The notes below the pieces were generated by a model. It saw only the letters and a program-made list of their open reading frames with translations, made no database searches and was not told the origin of the DNA. A program made the translations under genes and the position numbers. Positions 24,003 to 31,098 of a stretch of 64,000 nt of DNA are shown in pieces. Source of the DNA: Tepidamorphaceae bacterium. GTDB taxonomy: Bacteria > Pseudomonadota > Alphaproteobacteria > Rhizobiales > Tepidamorphaceae. Location: positions 1 through 64,000 of the forward strand of contig JANQNT010000027.1 of the NCBI GenBank assembly GCA_028279445.1, written 5' to 3'. Numbering within the stretch: position 1 is the stretch's first letter; each line of letters begins with the position of its first letter.

Positions 24003-24225
24003 CTTTATTCCGCTCACGCCAGTTGCGCTAGCGCGCAACGGCTCCGCGAGGGCGCCCTATAGGGCGGCGCGCGGTCGCGCTTGCCGGCTTCGCCGGAATG
24101 GAGTGCCAAGAGGCGCGGGCGTTCGGCTCAACGCTTGGGCGTCCCATACTCAATGCGAGCAGGATGATGCCGCGAGGCCCAAAAAGCGGGAACCGGTTTT
24201 CGGATAAGCCGAGCGGCCAGCAAAA
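24003..24225. repeat. Intergenic mosaic repeat (RIME-like), copy 3
   Basis: ATTCCGCTCACGCCAGTTGCGCTAGCGCGCAACGGCTCCGCGAGGGCG starts just after the TPR gene stop. Hairpins GCCCTATAGGGC and TTGCCGGCTTCGCCGG follow, then GCGAGCAGGATGATGCCGCGAGG and AAAAGCGGGAACCGGTTTTC. The next bases, GACCAATCGTCGAGACGCG at 24238, recur at 38572. The element fills the convergent gap between the TPR gene and fliP. Confidence 0.8.
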
Positions 24226-24256
24226 AAGCCCCGGAGACCAATCGTCGAGACGCGCC

Positions 24257-25048
24257 TCACGCCCCGGTGAACGATCTCACCAGCGAGCCGGCCACCAGGC
24301 TCCAGCCGTCCACCAGCACGAAGAAGATCAGCTTGAACGGCAGCGAGATGATGATCGGCGGCAGCATCATCATGCCCATCGACATCAGCACCGAGGCGAC
24401 CACCAGGTCGATGACGATGAACGGCACGAACAGCAGGAAGCCGATCTCGAAGGCGCGACGCAGTTCCGAAATCATGAAGGCGGGAACCAGCACCTGAAGT
24501 GAAACCTCTTCGGGGCTTTCGGGCAGCTCGGAATCCGACATCTCGACGAACAGCATCAGGTCCTTCTCGCGCACATGCTCCAGCATGAAAGTGCGGAACG
24601 GCCCTGCCGTGCGCTGGAACGCCTCGTCGAGCTCGACCTCCTCGTTGATCAGCGGCTGGATGCCGTCCTGATAGGACTGCTGGAACACCGGCATCATGAT
24701 GAAGGCGGTGAGGAACAGTGCCAGCGAGATCATCACCGAATTGGGCGGCGCCGTCTGCAGGCCGATGGCGGTGCGCAGCAGCGACAGCACCACCACGATG
24801 CGGGTGAACGAGGTGACCATCACCAGGATCGACGGCGCCAGGCTCAGCACCGTGACCAGCGCGATAAGCTGCACCGCGCGTTCGGTCAGTCCGGTGTCTC
24901 CGGTGAAGTCGAGGGTGATTTCCTGGGCACTCGCCGGACCGGCGAGAAGCAGCGCAAGGCAGGCCAGAACGGCTGCCGGGATCAGCTTTAGGGCGCGTAT
25001 GGACGAACCGGGCTCGGAGTGTTCGGTTGCGGGTGCGCCCATGTACAT
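24257..25048 (-). CDS. fliP: Flagellar export gate protein FliP
   Basis: A 263-residue integral membrane protein, part of the FliP5FliQ4FliR1 core of the export gate. A signal peptide (about residues 20-42, ending GPASAQE) precedes four membrane segments. Family motifs are VTVLSLAPSILVMVTSFTRIVVVLSLLR, PPNSVMISLALFLTAFIM, and ISELRRAFEIGFLLFVPFIVIDLVVASVLMSMGMMMLPP. Its ATG overlaps the fliO stop (ATGA), so the two are translationally coupled. fliQ and fliR lie in a separate plus-strand run at 28335-29393. Confidence 0.96.
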   Translation of the reverse strand: MYMGAPATEHSEPGSSIRALKLIPAAVLACLALLLAGPASAQEITLDFTGDTGLTERAVQLIALVTVLSLAPSILVMVTSFTRIVVVLSLLRTAIGLQTAPPNSVMISLALFLTAFIMMPVFQQSYQDGIQPLINEEVELDEAFQRTAGPFRTFMLEHVREKDLMLFVEMSDSELPESPEEVSLQVLVPAFMISELRRAFEIGFLLFVPFIVIDLVVASVLMSMGMMMLPPIIISLPFKLIFFVLVDGWSLVAGSLVRSFTGA

Positions 25049-26721
25049 CAGCCCCTGTCGGTCAGTTCGCGCTGAAGGGCCTCGGCCAGTTCTTCTTCGT
25101 CGCCTTCGGCCGGTGTGCCGGAGGGCTTGCTGCTGCCGACCTCGGCGGCCAGATCGAGCACCTCGGCGACCGCCTTGGTGGCGGCTTCTTCCACGTCGGC
25201 ATCCGACTTCCCGTCATCTGATGTATTTGCGTCGGACGTGTCCGCGTCAGAGGAGTCTGGATCAGATGCGTCTGTGTCAGACGCGTCCGTAGTGGGCGTG
25301 TCGCTGTCCTGACCGGCGGTCGCTTCCGAAGTTTCGGTATCCGGCTTGCTTTCGGCCGACGCGGCATCGGCGGCGGCTTCGGACCCGCTGTCATTGGCGG
25401 CGTCCGCCTCGGCGGCATCGTCTTTGGCTGCGGCCTCAGGTTCGTCGGCGTTATCGGTTGCAGCCGCTTCGGCGCCCTTTTCGCGGTCGGCCTTGGCATC
25501 GGAGGCGTTATCGTCGGTGGGAGGCGACGCAACGTCCTCGTCTTTCGTGCCGACGTCCTCCGGCGTGCCGTCATCCGCAGACGCGGCAGGGGTTTCCGCG
25601 TCTTCGGCGGTTGCCCGCTCCTCTTCGGGCGCAGCGGCTGTGTCGGGCTTTGCCTCCGCCGTGGCCTCGTCGTCGGCATCGCTGCTGTCCTTGGCATCCG
25701 ATGAGTCAGTGCCATCGGTGTCGGCCGGACCCGCGCTTTCGGTATCCGCCTGCTTGGCCGGACTGTCCTCGGTGACTGGATCGGCAGTCTCCGGTGCGTC
25801 GGTGGCCGGCGTTGCGGGCGACGTCTCCTCCGATACTGTGGCTTCGGCTGCAACGGCCTCTTCGAGCTTCCTGGCCACCGCCATCTCGAAGTCCTTGGCG
25901 GCCGAGGTCTCCGCCTTGTCGACAATCAGCGCTTCGGGTTTCTCGGCGGCCGCCCCGTTGGCGGCTGCCGGGGCAAGCGCGGCCGCGGCGGGAACATCGG
26001 GCACCGCGGCGAGTGGTGCGGTGCGCTTCTCCGCACCGGCGGGCTCCGGTTTGCCGGCGACCACTGGGTCGGCCTTGCCGGGGATGGGGGGGGCGGCTCT
26101 TCCCGGCACCGGGGTGTCGGACCTGGCTGCGGCCGGCGCATCGGCGCGCCCCGCAGGTGTGTTCACTGGCTTGAAGGCCACCGCTCCGGCCTGTCTGGCG
26201 GGTGGCGGTGTGGCCGGCTTCGGCGGCACCCCGGTCAGCGGTGCGCCGGGCGCGGAGGCGGGGGGAGCCGGCGGCGGGCCGAGTTCGGGCGGCGGGTCAT
26301 TGCGCAGCGGCGAGCGGTAAGGCGTTTCGAACACCCGCGGCTTGGTGGGGGTCGGCGCGGGCGGCGGCTCCAGCACGTCCGGCGGCGGCGCGACGGCGGG
26401 CTGCGGCGCCCGGGCGGGCTTGCGCGCGCGGGTGTCTCGCTCCACCACCACATCGGACTCCCCGCCGATCAGCAGCAGGTGCTCGACATTGTCGCGACGC
26501 ACCAGCACCAGCCGACGGCGCTCGTCCACGGCCACCCAGTCGCCGACCGCCAGGCGATTGCGACGGTTGCTGCGGCGTCCACGCACCGAAACCCGGCTGC
26601 CGGCAATACCGCGCAGGATCGCCGCCGTCACCGCGATCAGCACCAGCACGATCACGAAGGCGATCAGGAAGCGCGACGCCAGCCCCAGTTCGGTGCCGAG
26701 CAGCTGTTCCACAAATTCCAT
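25048..26721 (-). CDS. fliO: FliO-like export gate assembly protein with very long acidic tail
   Basis: A 557-residue protein. Residues 1-95 are FliO-like: a short periplasmic start, one membrane segment (about 18-37, FLIAFVIVLVLIAVTAAIL), then a small beta domain (RLAVGDWVAVDERRRLVLVRRDNVEHLLLIGG). FliO is a scaffold for FliP assembly and is normally 100-250 residues. Here about 460 residues follow that look disordered: Pro-rich at 100-235, Ala/Glu/Asp/Thr-rich at 240-480, and a run of D-S/T-x triplets at about 485-515 (TDASDTDASDPDSSDADTSD). A short conserved-looking end (about 520-557) is rich in Glu and Ala. It is coupled to fliP. I call it FliO by position and N-terminal domain. Confidence 0.85.
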   Translation of the reverse strand: MEFVEQLLGTELGLASRFLIAFVIVLVLIAVTAAILRGIAGSRVSVRGRRSNRRNRLAVGDWVAVDERRRLVLVRRDNVEHLLLIGGESDVVVERDTRARKPARAPQPAVAPPPDVLEPPPAPTPTKPRVFETPYRSPLRNDPPPELGPPPAPPASAPGAPLTGVPPKPATPPPARQAGAVAFKPVNTPAGRADAPAAARSDTPVPGRAAPPIPGKADPVVAGKPEPAGAEKRTAPLAAVPDVPAAAALAPAAANGAAAEKPEALIVDKAETSAAKDFEMAVARKLEEAVAAEATVSEETSPATPATDAPETADPVTEDSPAKQADTESAGPADTDGTDSSDAKDSSDADDEATAEAKPDTAAAPEEERATAEDAETPAASADDGTPEDVGTKDEDVASPPTDDNASDAKADREKGAEAAATDNADEPEAAAKDDAAEADAANDSGSEAAADAASAESKPDTETSEATAGQDSDTPTTDASDTDASDPDSSDADTSDANTSDDGKSDADVEEAATKAVAEVLDLAAEVGSSKPSGTPAEGDEEELAEALQRELTDRG

Positions 26722-26847
26722 GACCCTTACATCCTCAGAACACTCGGGCGATCGGGCCGCTTTCCTTCACCACGCAACGCCTTCCCTTCGCGCACGGGGC
26801 GTGCGGGAAGCGTTAACGCCACCAGGCAAGAATTGCCGCCCGTACTC

Positions 26848-26862
26848 CTAACAAAGCGTTAA
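26848..26862 (-). promoter_or_regulatory. CtrA-like box upstream of fliO
   Basis: CTAACAAAGCGTTAA (followed by C) is CTAA-N7-TTAA, one base from the consensus, 127-141 bp before fliO. Confidence 0.5.
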
Positions 26863-26934
26863 CGATCGGGGCTATCGTTACGGCTATCGCCTTGGAATCG
26901 CTCAAGCCCCATGGTGAACCAAATCCTACCGCGC

Positions 26935-26949
26935 TTAACGCACTGTTAA
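26935..26949 (+). promoter_or_regulatory. CtrA box upstream of flgB operon
   Basis: TTAACGCACTGTTAACC is an exact TTAA-N7-TTAAC match, 103 bp before the flgB ATG. Confidence 0.7.
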
Positions 26950-27051
26950 CCATACACCCGGCAAACTTTGCCTGGCTCCGGAGCGCTGCGGCGTGTCGGG
27001 TGTCACGGATTTTGACGGCTTTTGCAACGGGTGCGGGGCACGCGGTCTGCC

Positions 27052-27468
27052 ATGGGTTTGTTCGACCTGCCGATTCTCGGGGCGCTGAAGACGCGCATGA
27101 AGTGGCATGCCGAGCGGCAGGTGGTGCTGGCGCAGAACGTCGCCAATGCGGAAACGCCGGGGTTTCGCGCCAAGGACCTGAAGGCGCCGGACTTCAGGCG
27201 GATGCTGGAGCAGGCGCCCGCCCGCGGCGTTGCGTCAGCAGACGCTCCGCAGCGCACCCATGCGGCCCATATGGGCGGTCTTTCGGTAAGCGGCAGCTTC
27301 GCCAGCGAAGAGTCGGAGGCGTTCGAGGTCACGCCGGAAGGCAATTCGGTGGTGCTGGAAGACGAGATGATGAAGATCGCGCAGAACCAGATCGACCATC
27401 AGATGGCGGTGACGGTCTATGCGCGCGGCATCGCGATGATGAAGAAGGCGGTCGGGCGATCAGGCTAG
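27052..27468 (+). CDS. flgB: Flagellar proximal rod protein FlgB
   Basis: A 138-residue rod subunit. AQNVANAETPGFRAKDLKAPDF is the N-terminal rod motif, and the C-terminal helix MKIAQNQIDHQMAVTVYARGIAMMKKAVG closes the coiled coil. I chose the ATG at 27052 (GLFDLPILGAL), the family start; an in-frame GTG/ATG at 27022 would add 10 residues. It leads flgB-flgC-fliE-fliQ-fliR-flhB, a classic class II operon, with a CtrA box 103 bp upstream. Confidence 0.94.
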   Translation: MGLFDLPILGALKTRMKWHAERQVVLAQNVANAETPGFRAKDLKAPDFRRMLEQAPARGVASADAPQRTHAAHMGGLSVSGSFASEESEAFEVTPEGNSVVLEDEMMKIAQNQIDHQMAVTVYARGIAMMKKAVGRSG

Positions 27469-27520
27469 GGTCCTGACCCTGGTTCGTGCCAGCGAACGTG
27501 CGATTGAGGGTGATTGAGCG

Positions 27521-27931
27521 ATGGATATCCTGAAGAGCATCATGGTTGCGGCGAGCGGCTTGCGGGCGCAGTCGGGACGCATGCGCGTCATCGCCGAGAA
27601 CATCGCCAACGCCAACTCCACCGCGACCCAGCCCGGCGGCGAGCCCTATCGGCGCAAGCTCCCGGTCTTCCAGGCCGAACTCGACCGCGCCGTCGGCGTG
27701 CGCACCGTGGAGATGAGCCGCATCGTGCGCGACCAGTCCGACTTCGGCACCCGGCTGGACCCGGGCCATCCGGCCGCCGACGAGAACGGCTACGTCAAGA
27801 CGCCGAATGTCAGCACCATGATCGAGAGCATGGACATGCGCGAGGCGCAGCGCTCCTACCAGGCCAATCTGAACGTCATCACCGCGACCCGCCGCATGGT
27901 GGCGCGCACGCTGGAAATCCTGCGCGCTTGA
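27521..27931 (+). CDS. flgC: Flagellar proximal rod protein FlgC
   Basis: A 136-residue rod subunit of standard length. AENIANANSTATQPGGEPYRRK at the N-terminus and VSTMIESMDMREAQRSYQANLNVITATRRMVARTLEILR at the C-terminus are diagnostic of FlgC. It lies 52 bp after flgB and 46 bp before fliE. Confidence 0.96.
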   Translation: MDILKSIMVAASGLRAQSGRMRVIAENIANANSTATQPGGEPYRRKLPVFQAELDRAVGVRTVEMSRIVRDQSDFGTRLDPGHPAADENGYVKTPNVSTMIESMDMREAQRSYQANLNVITATRRMVARTLEILRA

Positions 27932-27977
27932 GGCCATTGGCCGGCGGCAATAGCGAGAACCACAAGGACATCACCGC

Positions 27978-28298
27978 ATGACACCCCTTGGAGCAGCAAA
28001 CGCCTATGCTTCGGTGGCACAGCAGATCGGCCAGGCCGCAAAGCCGCAGAGCGCGCTGGAGGCCACCGGCGGCGCCGGCCCCACGGACTTCGCGCGCATG
28101 GTCACCGATGCGCTCAATGACGTGACCGCGCAGGCACAGCGCACCGATCAGGTCAATATCGCGGCGGTCACCGGCGAGGCCGACCTCGTCGATGTCGTCA
28201 CCGCGGTCTCGGAGACCGAGCTGACCATGGACACGCTGGTTGGCCTGCGCGACCGGGTGATCGGTGCCTATGAGCAGATCATGCGGATGCCGATCTGA
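27978..28298 (+). CDS. fliE: Flagellar hook-basal body protein FliE
   Basis: A 106-residue protein that joins the MS-ring to the rod. The C-terminal half (TDQVNIAAVTGEADLVDVVTAVSETELTMDTLVGLRDRVIGAYEQIMRMPI) is the FliE signature. The N-terminal third is variable, as usual. It lies between flgC and fliQ in the same transcription unit. Confidence 0.93.
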   Translation: MTPLGAANAYASVAQQIGQAAKPQSALEATGGAGPTDFARMVTDALNDVTAQAQRTDQVNIAAVTGEADLVDVVTAVSETELTMDTLVGLRDRVIGAYEQIMRMPI

Positions 28299-28334
28299 CG
28301 CATTGCGCACGAGACAGGCAAGGACAGGGCAGGG

Positions 28335-28598
28335 ATGAGCGGACCGGAAGTTCTCGATGTGGCGCGTGACGGGGTGTGGACGCTGATCCTCGTCGCCAGT
28401 CCGCTGATGCTGGTCGGCCTGGCCGTTGGCATCGTCATCGCGCTGTTCCAGGCGCTGACCCAGATCCAGGAGATGACGCTGGTCTTCGTGCCGAAGATCA
28501 TCGCCATCTTCGTGGCCATGGTGGTGGCGCTGCCGTTCATGGGGCAGGCGCTGGCAGGCTATATGGACCGCATCGCCGACCGCATCGTGTCGTTCTGA
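28335..28598 (+). CDS. fliQ: Flagellar export gate protein FliQ
   Basis: An 87-residue protein with two membrane helices (about residues 18-38 and 52-72) and the family motif ALTQIQEMTLVFVPKIIAIF. It is a component of the FliPQR export gate and is of typical length. It starts 36 bp after fliE and precedes fliR by 24 bp. Confidence 0.96.
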   Translation: MSGPEVLDVARDGVWTLILVASPLMLVGLAVGIVIALFQALTQIQEMTLVFVPKIIAIFVAMVVALPFMGQALAGYMDRIADRIVSF

Positions 28599-28622
28599 TC
28601 CACGCATCGGGGGCGTCGCGCG

Positions 28623-29393
28623 ATGACCGTCACGCTGCTGCCTGAGCTTGCGGCCGTCTTCCTGCTGATCTTCGCGCGCATGGGCACCATGGTGATGATG
28701 ATGCCCGGCATCGGCGACAACGCGGTGCCGACCAACATCCGTCTCGTCCTGGCGCTTATACTGACACTGCTGTTCTACCCCGTGGCGGCGCCGCAAATGC
28801 CACCGCTGCCCTCGTCCCTGTGGGGATTGGGCGTGCTGGCGGTGGGCGAGATGCTGGTCGGTTTCGTCATCGGGCTGTCGGCGCGGGTGATCCTCGCGGC
28901 GCTGCAGGTCGCGGGTACCACCATCGCCTTCCAGATGGGGCTCGGCTTTGCGCTCAACGTCGATCCGACACAGGGCCAGCAAGGGGCGCTGATCGGCGCG
29001 TTCCTGTCGGTGCTGGGCATGACGCTGATCTTCGTTACCGATCTGCATCACCCGTTCATCATGGCGCTGGTGCAGTCCTACACGCTGTTCGTGCCCGGCG
29101 ACATCATGCCCACCGGCGACATCCTGCAGGCGTTCATCGCGATCTTCGCCGGCATGTTCGCCATCGGCGTGCAGATCGCCGCGCCCTTCATCGTCTTCGG
29201 GCTGGTCTTCTATCTGGGGCTCGGCGTCATCTCCCGGCTGATGCCACAGATCCAGATATTCTTCATCGCCATGCCCGCCAACATCCTGCTCGGCTTCGTG
29301 CTGATGGCCGCCGTCATCGGCGCGGTGATGACCTGGTATCTCGATCATGTCGGCCTTGCCATCCAGCCGTTCCTGGGCGGCAACGGGCTGTAA
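28623..29393 (+). CDS. fliR: Flagellar export gate protein FliR
   Basis: A 256-residue membrane protein with about six hydrophobic helices. Motifs typical of FliR include FARMGTMVMMMPGIGDNAVPTNIRL near the start, GLGFALNVDPTQGQQGALIGAFLSVLGM in the middle, and LGLGVISRLMPQIQIFFIAMPANILLGF. It is followed by a 451-bp gap that contains a mosaic repeat and a MITE-like element before flhB, an unusual interruption since these genes are generally contiguous. Confidence 0.95.
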   Translation: MTVTLLPELAAVFLLIFARMGTMVMMMPGIGDNAVPTNIRLVLALILTLLFYPVAAPQMPPLPSSLWGLGVLAVGEMLVGFVIGLSARVILAALQVAGTTIAFQMGLGFALNVDPTQGQQGALIGAFLSVLGMTLIFVTDLHHPFIMALVQSYTLFVPGDIMPTGDILQAFIAIFAGMFAIGVQIAAPFIVFGLVFYLGLGVISRLMPQIQIFFIAMPANILLGFVLMAAVIGAVMTWYLDHVGLAIQPFLGGNGL

Positions 29394-29533
29394 CCGCAAT
29401 GTTCACCCAACCGCGTTTGCAGGACCGGACTCGTTCACACGGCGCCCACCCTTCTTGCCGGGCGCGCTCGTCGGACGGAAAACCGGTGACCACTTTTCCT
29501 GCTCGCGCGCCAACGCGCAACGGACCTGACGCC
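29394..29533. repeat. Partial mosaic repeat after fliR
   Basis: ACGGAAAACCGGTGACCACTTTTCC near 29475-29500 is a diverged, inverted copy of the AAAAGTGGGAACCGGTTTTC core, followed by GCGCCAACGCGCAACGG. No gene is seen in this stretch. Confidence 0.5.
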
Positions 29534-29844
29534 TAGAGCATGTCTTGCCTTGATTGGAGCGATTTGATGGATGGGATTTTCCGTGTCCCACAAGGAAAAC
29601 ACCGCAGCGCGATGCTACGCATCGGGCGAGGATGTTTGCGCAGTGGGCGTGGAAAAGATCGCCAAGCTGGAGGTGGTAGTAGGCTGATGGCAAACACCCT
29701 TTCGCAATCGTCCGAGCTTGTTCTTTTCCGCCCCGGACGGCGTTGCGCGACGCTAGCGGTGATCACACCGCGTCGCCTCACGCGCCTTGCCGGGACGAAA
29801 AACTCCGGCGCTCAAACGATTCAATCAAAGCAAGGCATGCTCTA
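29534..29844. mobile_element. 311-bp MITE-like element with 23-bp terminal inverted repeats upstream of flhB
   Basis: The left end TAGAGCATGTCTTGCCTTGATTG (29534-29556) is matched by the right end, read in reverse complement, TAGAGCATGCCTTGCTTTGATTG (to 29844), with two mismatches. Both ends terminate in TA, suggesting a TA target as for IS630/Tc1-type transposition. The interior has a short frame with stops and no known protein. The element ends directly before the flhB ATG, so the AAGG of its right end is the probable flhB ribosome binding site. TAGAGC...GCTCTA termini recur at 4025-4042 and 33859-33901. Confidence 0.7.
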
Positions 29845-30921
29845 ATGGCCGAAGACGTCGACGACGCAGAAAAGACCGAGGACCCATCGGAACGAAAGCT
29901 CTTGGAGGCACGCCGCAAGGGCGATGTCGCCAAGAGCCAGGAAGTTTCGACGTGGTTCGTGCTGGTGGGATCGACGATCGCGATCTTCGCGTTTGCCGCG
30001 CCTGCCGCGCAGGACCTTTCGCTGCACCTGACCGGATTCCTGCGCCAGGCTGACCAGATGGCGATGGATGGCGCGGGCCTGCGCGCGATGGGCAATCGCA
30101 CCGCGTTCGCGGTCGCCGCCGCCCTGGCCATACCGCTGGCTCTGCTGATGATCGCGGCGGTCGCCGGCAACACCGTGCAGCACGGCTTCCTGCTCAGCGC
30201 CGAGCAGATCAAGCCCAAGCTCTCCAAGGTCTCGCCGGTTGCCGGCGTCAAGCGGCTGTTCTCGGCCCAAAGCCTGGTGAATTTCGCCAAGGGGATATTC
30301 AAGATCGCCGTTGTCGGCGTGCTGATGGTCGCCGTGGTGTGGCCGGAGCGCGACAAGCTCGACACCATCGTCACCGCCGATGCCGCCACCATTCTGGACA
30401 TCACGCTGTGGCTCGCCATCAAGCTGATGATCGCCACCGTCGCGGTGATGACGATCATCGCCGGCGCCGACATGATGTTCCAGCGTCATACCTACCTGAA
30501 GCGCCAGCGCATGACGCCGCGCGAGGTGAAGGACGAGTTCAAGCAGCAGGAAGGCGACCCGCACGTCAAGGCGAAGCTGCGCCAGGTGCGCACCGAGCGC
30601 GGCCGGCGGCGGATGATGGCCAAAGTGCCGGAAGCGACCGTGGTCATCACCAACCCGACGCACTATGCGGTGGCGCTGAAGTACGAAACCGGCATGGCGG
30701 CGCCGTTGTGCCTGGCCAAGGGTGTCGACGCCATTGCCCTGCGCATCCGCGCGCTTGCCGAGGAGCACGAGGTGCCGGTGGTCGAGGATCCGCCGCTGGC
30801 GCGCACGCTGCATGCAAGCGTCGAACTCGACCGCGAAATCGATCCGCGTCACTACCAGGCGGTGGCGCAGGTCATCGGCTTCATCCTGCGGCAGCGGCGC
30901 AAGGCCGCGTGGCGGAGCTGA
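29845..30921 (+). CDS. flhB: Flagellar export switch protein FlhB
   Basis: A 358-residue membrane protein that switches export from rod/hook to filament substrates. Four membrane segments lie in the first ~210 residues. The linker KDEFKQQEGDPHVKAKLRQVRTERGRRRMM and the autocleavage motif NPTH (Asn270-Pro271) follow, then ALKYETGMAAPLCLAKGVDAIALRIR. The ATG at 29845 directly abuts the right end of a MITE-like element; AAGG 10 bases upstream lies inside that end. Longer in-frame starts within the element (29743 or 29787) give residues with no family similarity. The last gene of the flgB...fliR run may therefore be expressed separately. Confidence 0.95.
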   Translation: MAEDVDDAEKTEDPSERKLLEARRKGDVAKSQEVSTWFVLVGSTIAIFAFAAPAAQDLSLHLTGFLRQADQMAMDGAGLRAMGNRTAFAVAAALAIPLALLMIAAVAGNTVQHGFLLSAEQIKPKLSKVSPVAGVKRLFSAQSLVNFAKGIFKIAVVGVLMVAVVWPERDKLDTIVTADAATILDITLWLAIKLMIATVAVMTIIAGADMMFQRHTYLKRQRMTPREVKDEFKQQEGDPHVKAKLRQVRTERGRRRMMAKVPEATVVITNPTHYAVALKYETGMAAPLCLAKGVDAIALRIRALAEEHEVPVVEDPPLARTLHASVELDREIDPRHYQAVAQVIGFILRQRRKAAWRS

Positions 30922-31098
30922 ATTTCCTGTGTTCGAAAGCCTTTGAGCGTGTCTTGCGGGGTCAATCGCGGGCACGCTGTGTGGTAAAACGATGAGCGTC
31001 CGATTCGCGGCACATCGCGGCCGGCCAGCGACCGAAAAGCGGGCGTTTGAACGGACGCTCGATCGTCAGGCACCAGGATTTATGAGGCAGCAGCGCGC

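Larger units (their letters stand above)
26722..27051. other. 330-bp divergent promoter region of fliO-fliP and flgB operons
   Basis: No gene is seen. The region holds a one-mismatch CtrA box towards fliO (26848-26862), another TTAACG half-site at 26813, and a perfect CtrA box towards flgB (26935-26949), plus a short GGCAAACTTTGCC hairpin at 26960-26972. Confidence 0.7.

Noticed and set aside
24238..24266. Possible terminator between the TPR gene and fliP
   Set aside because: AAAAAAGCCCCGG has no matching stem with a T run; the region is better explained as a repeat junction.
29540..29845. 101-residue frame inside the element before flhB
   Set aside because: Its ends are the terminal repeats and the sequence resembles no transposase; too short to be one.
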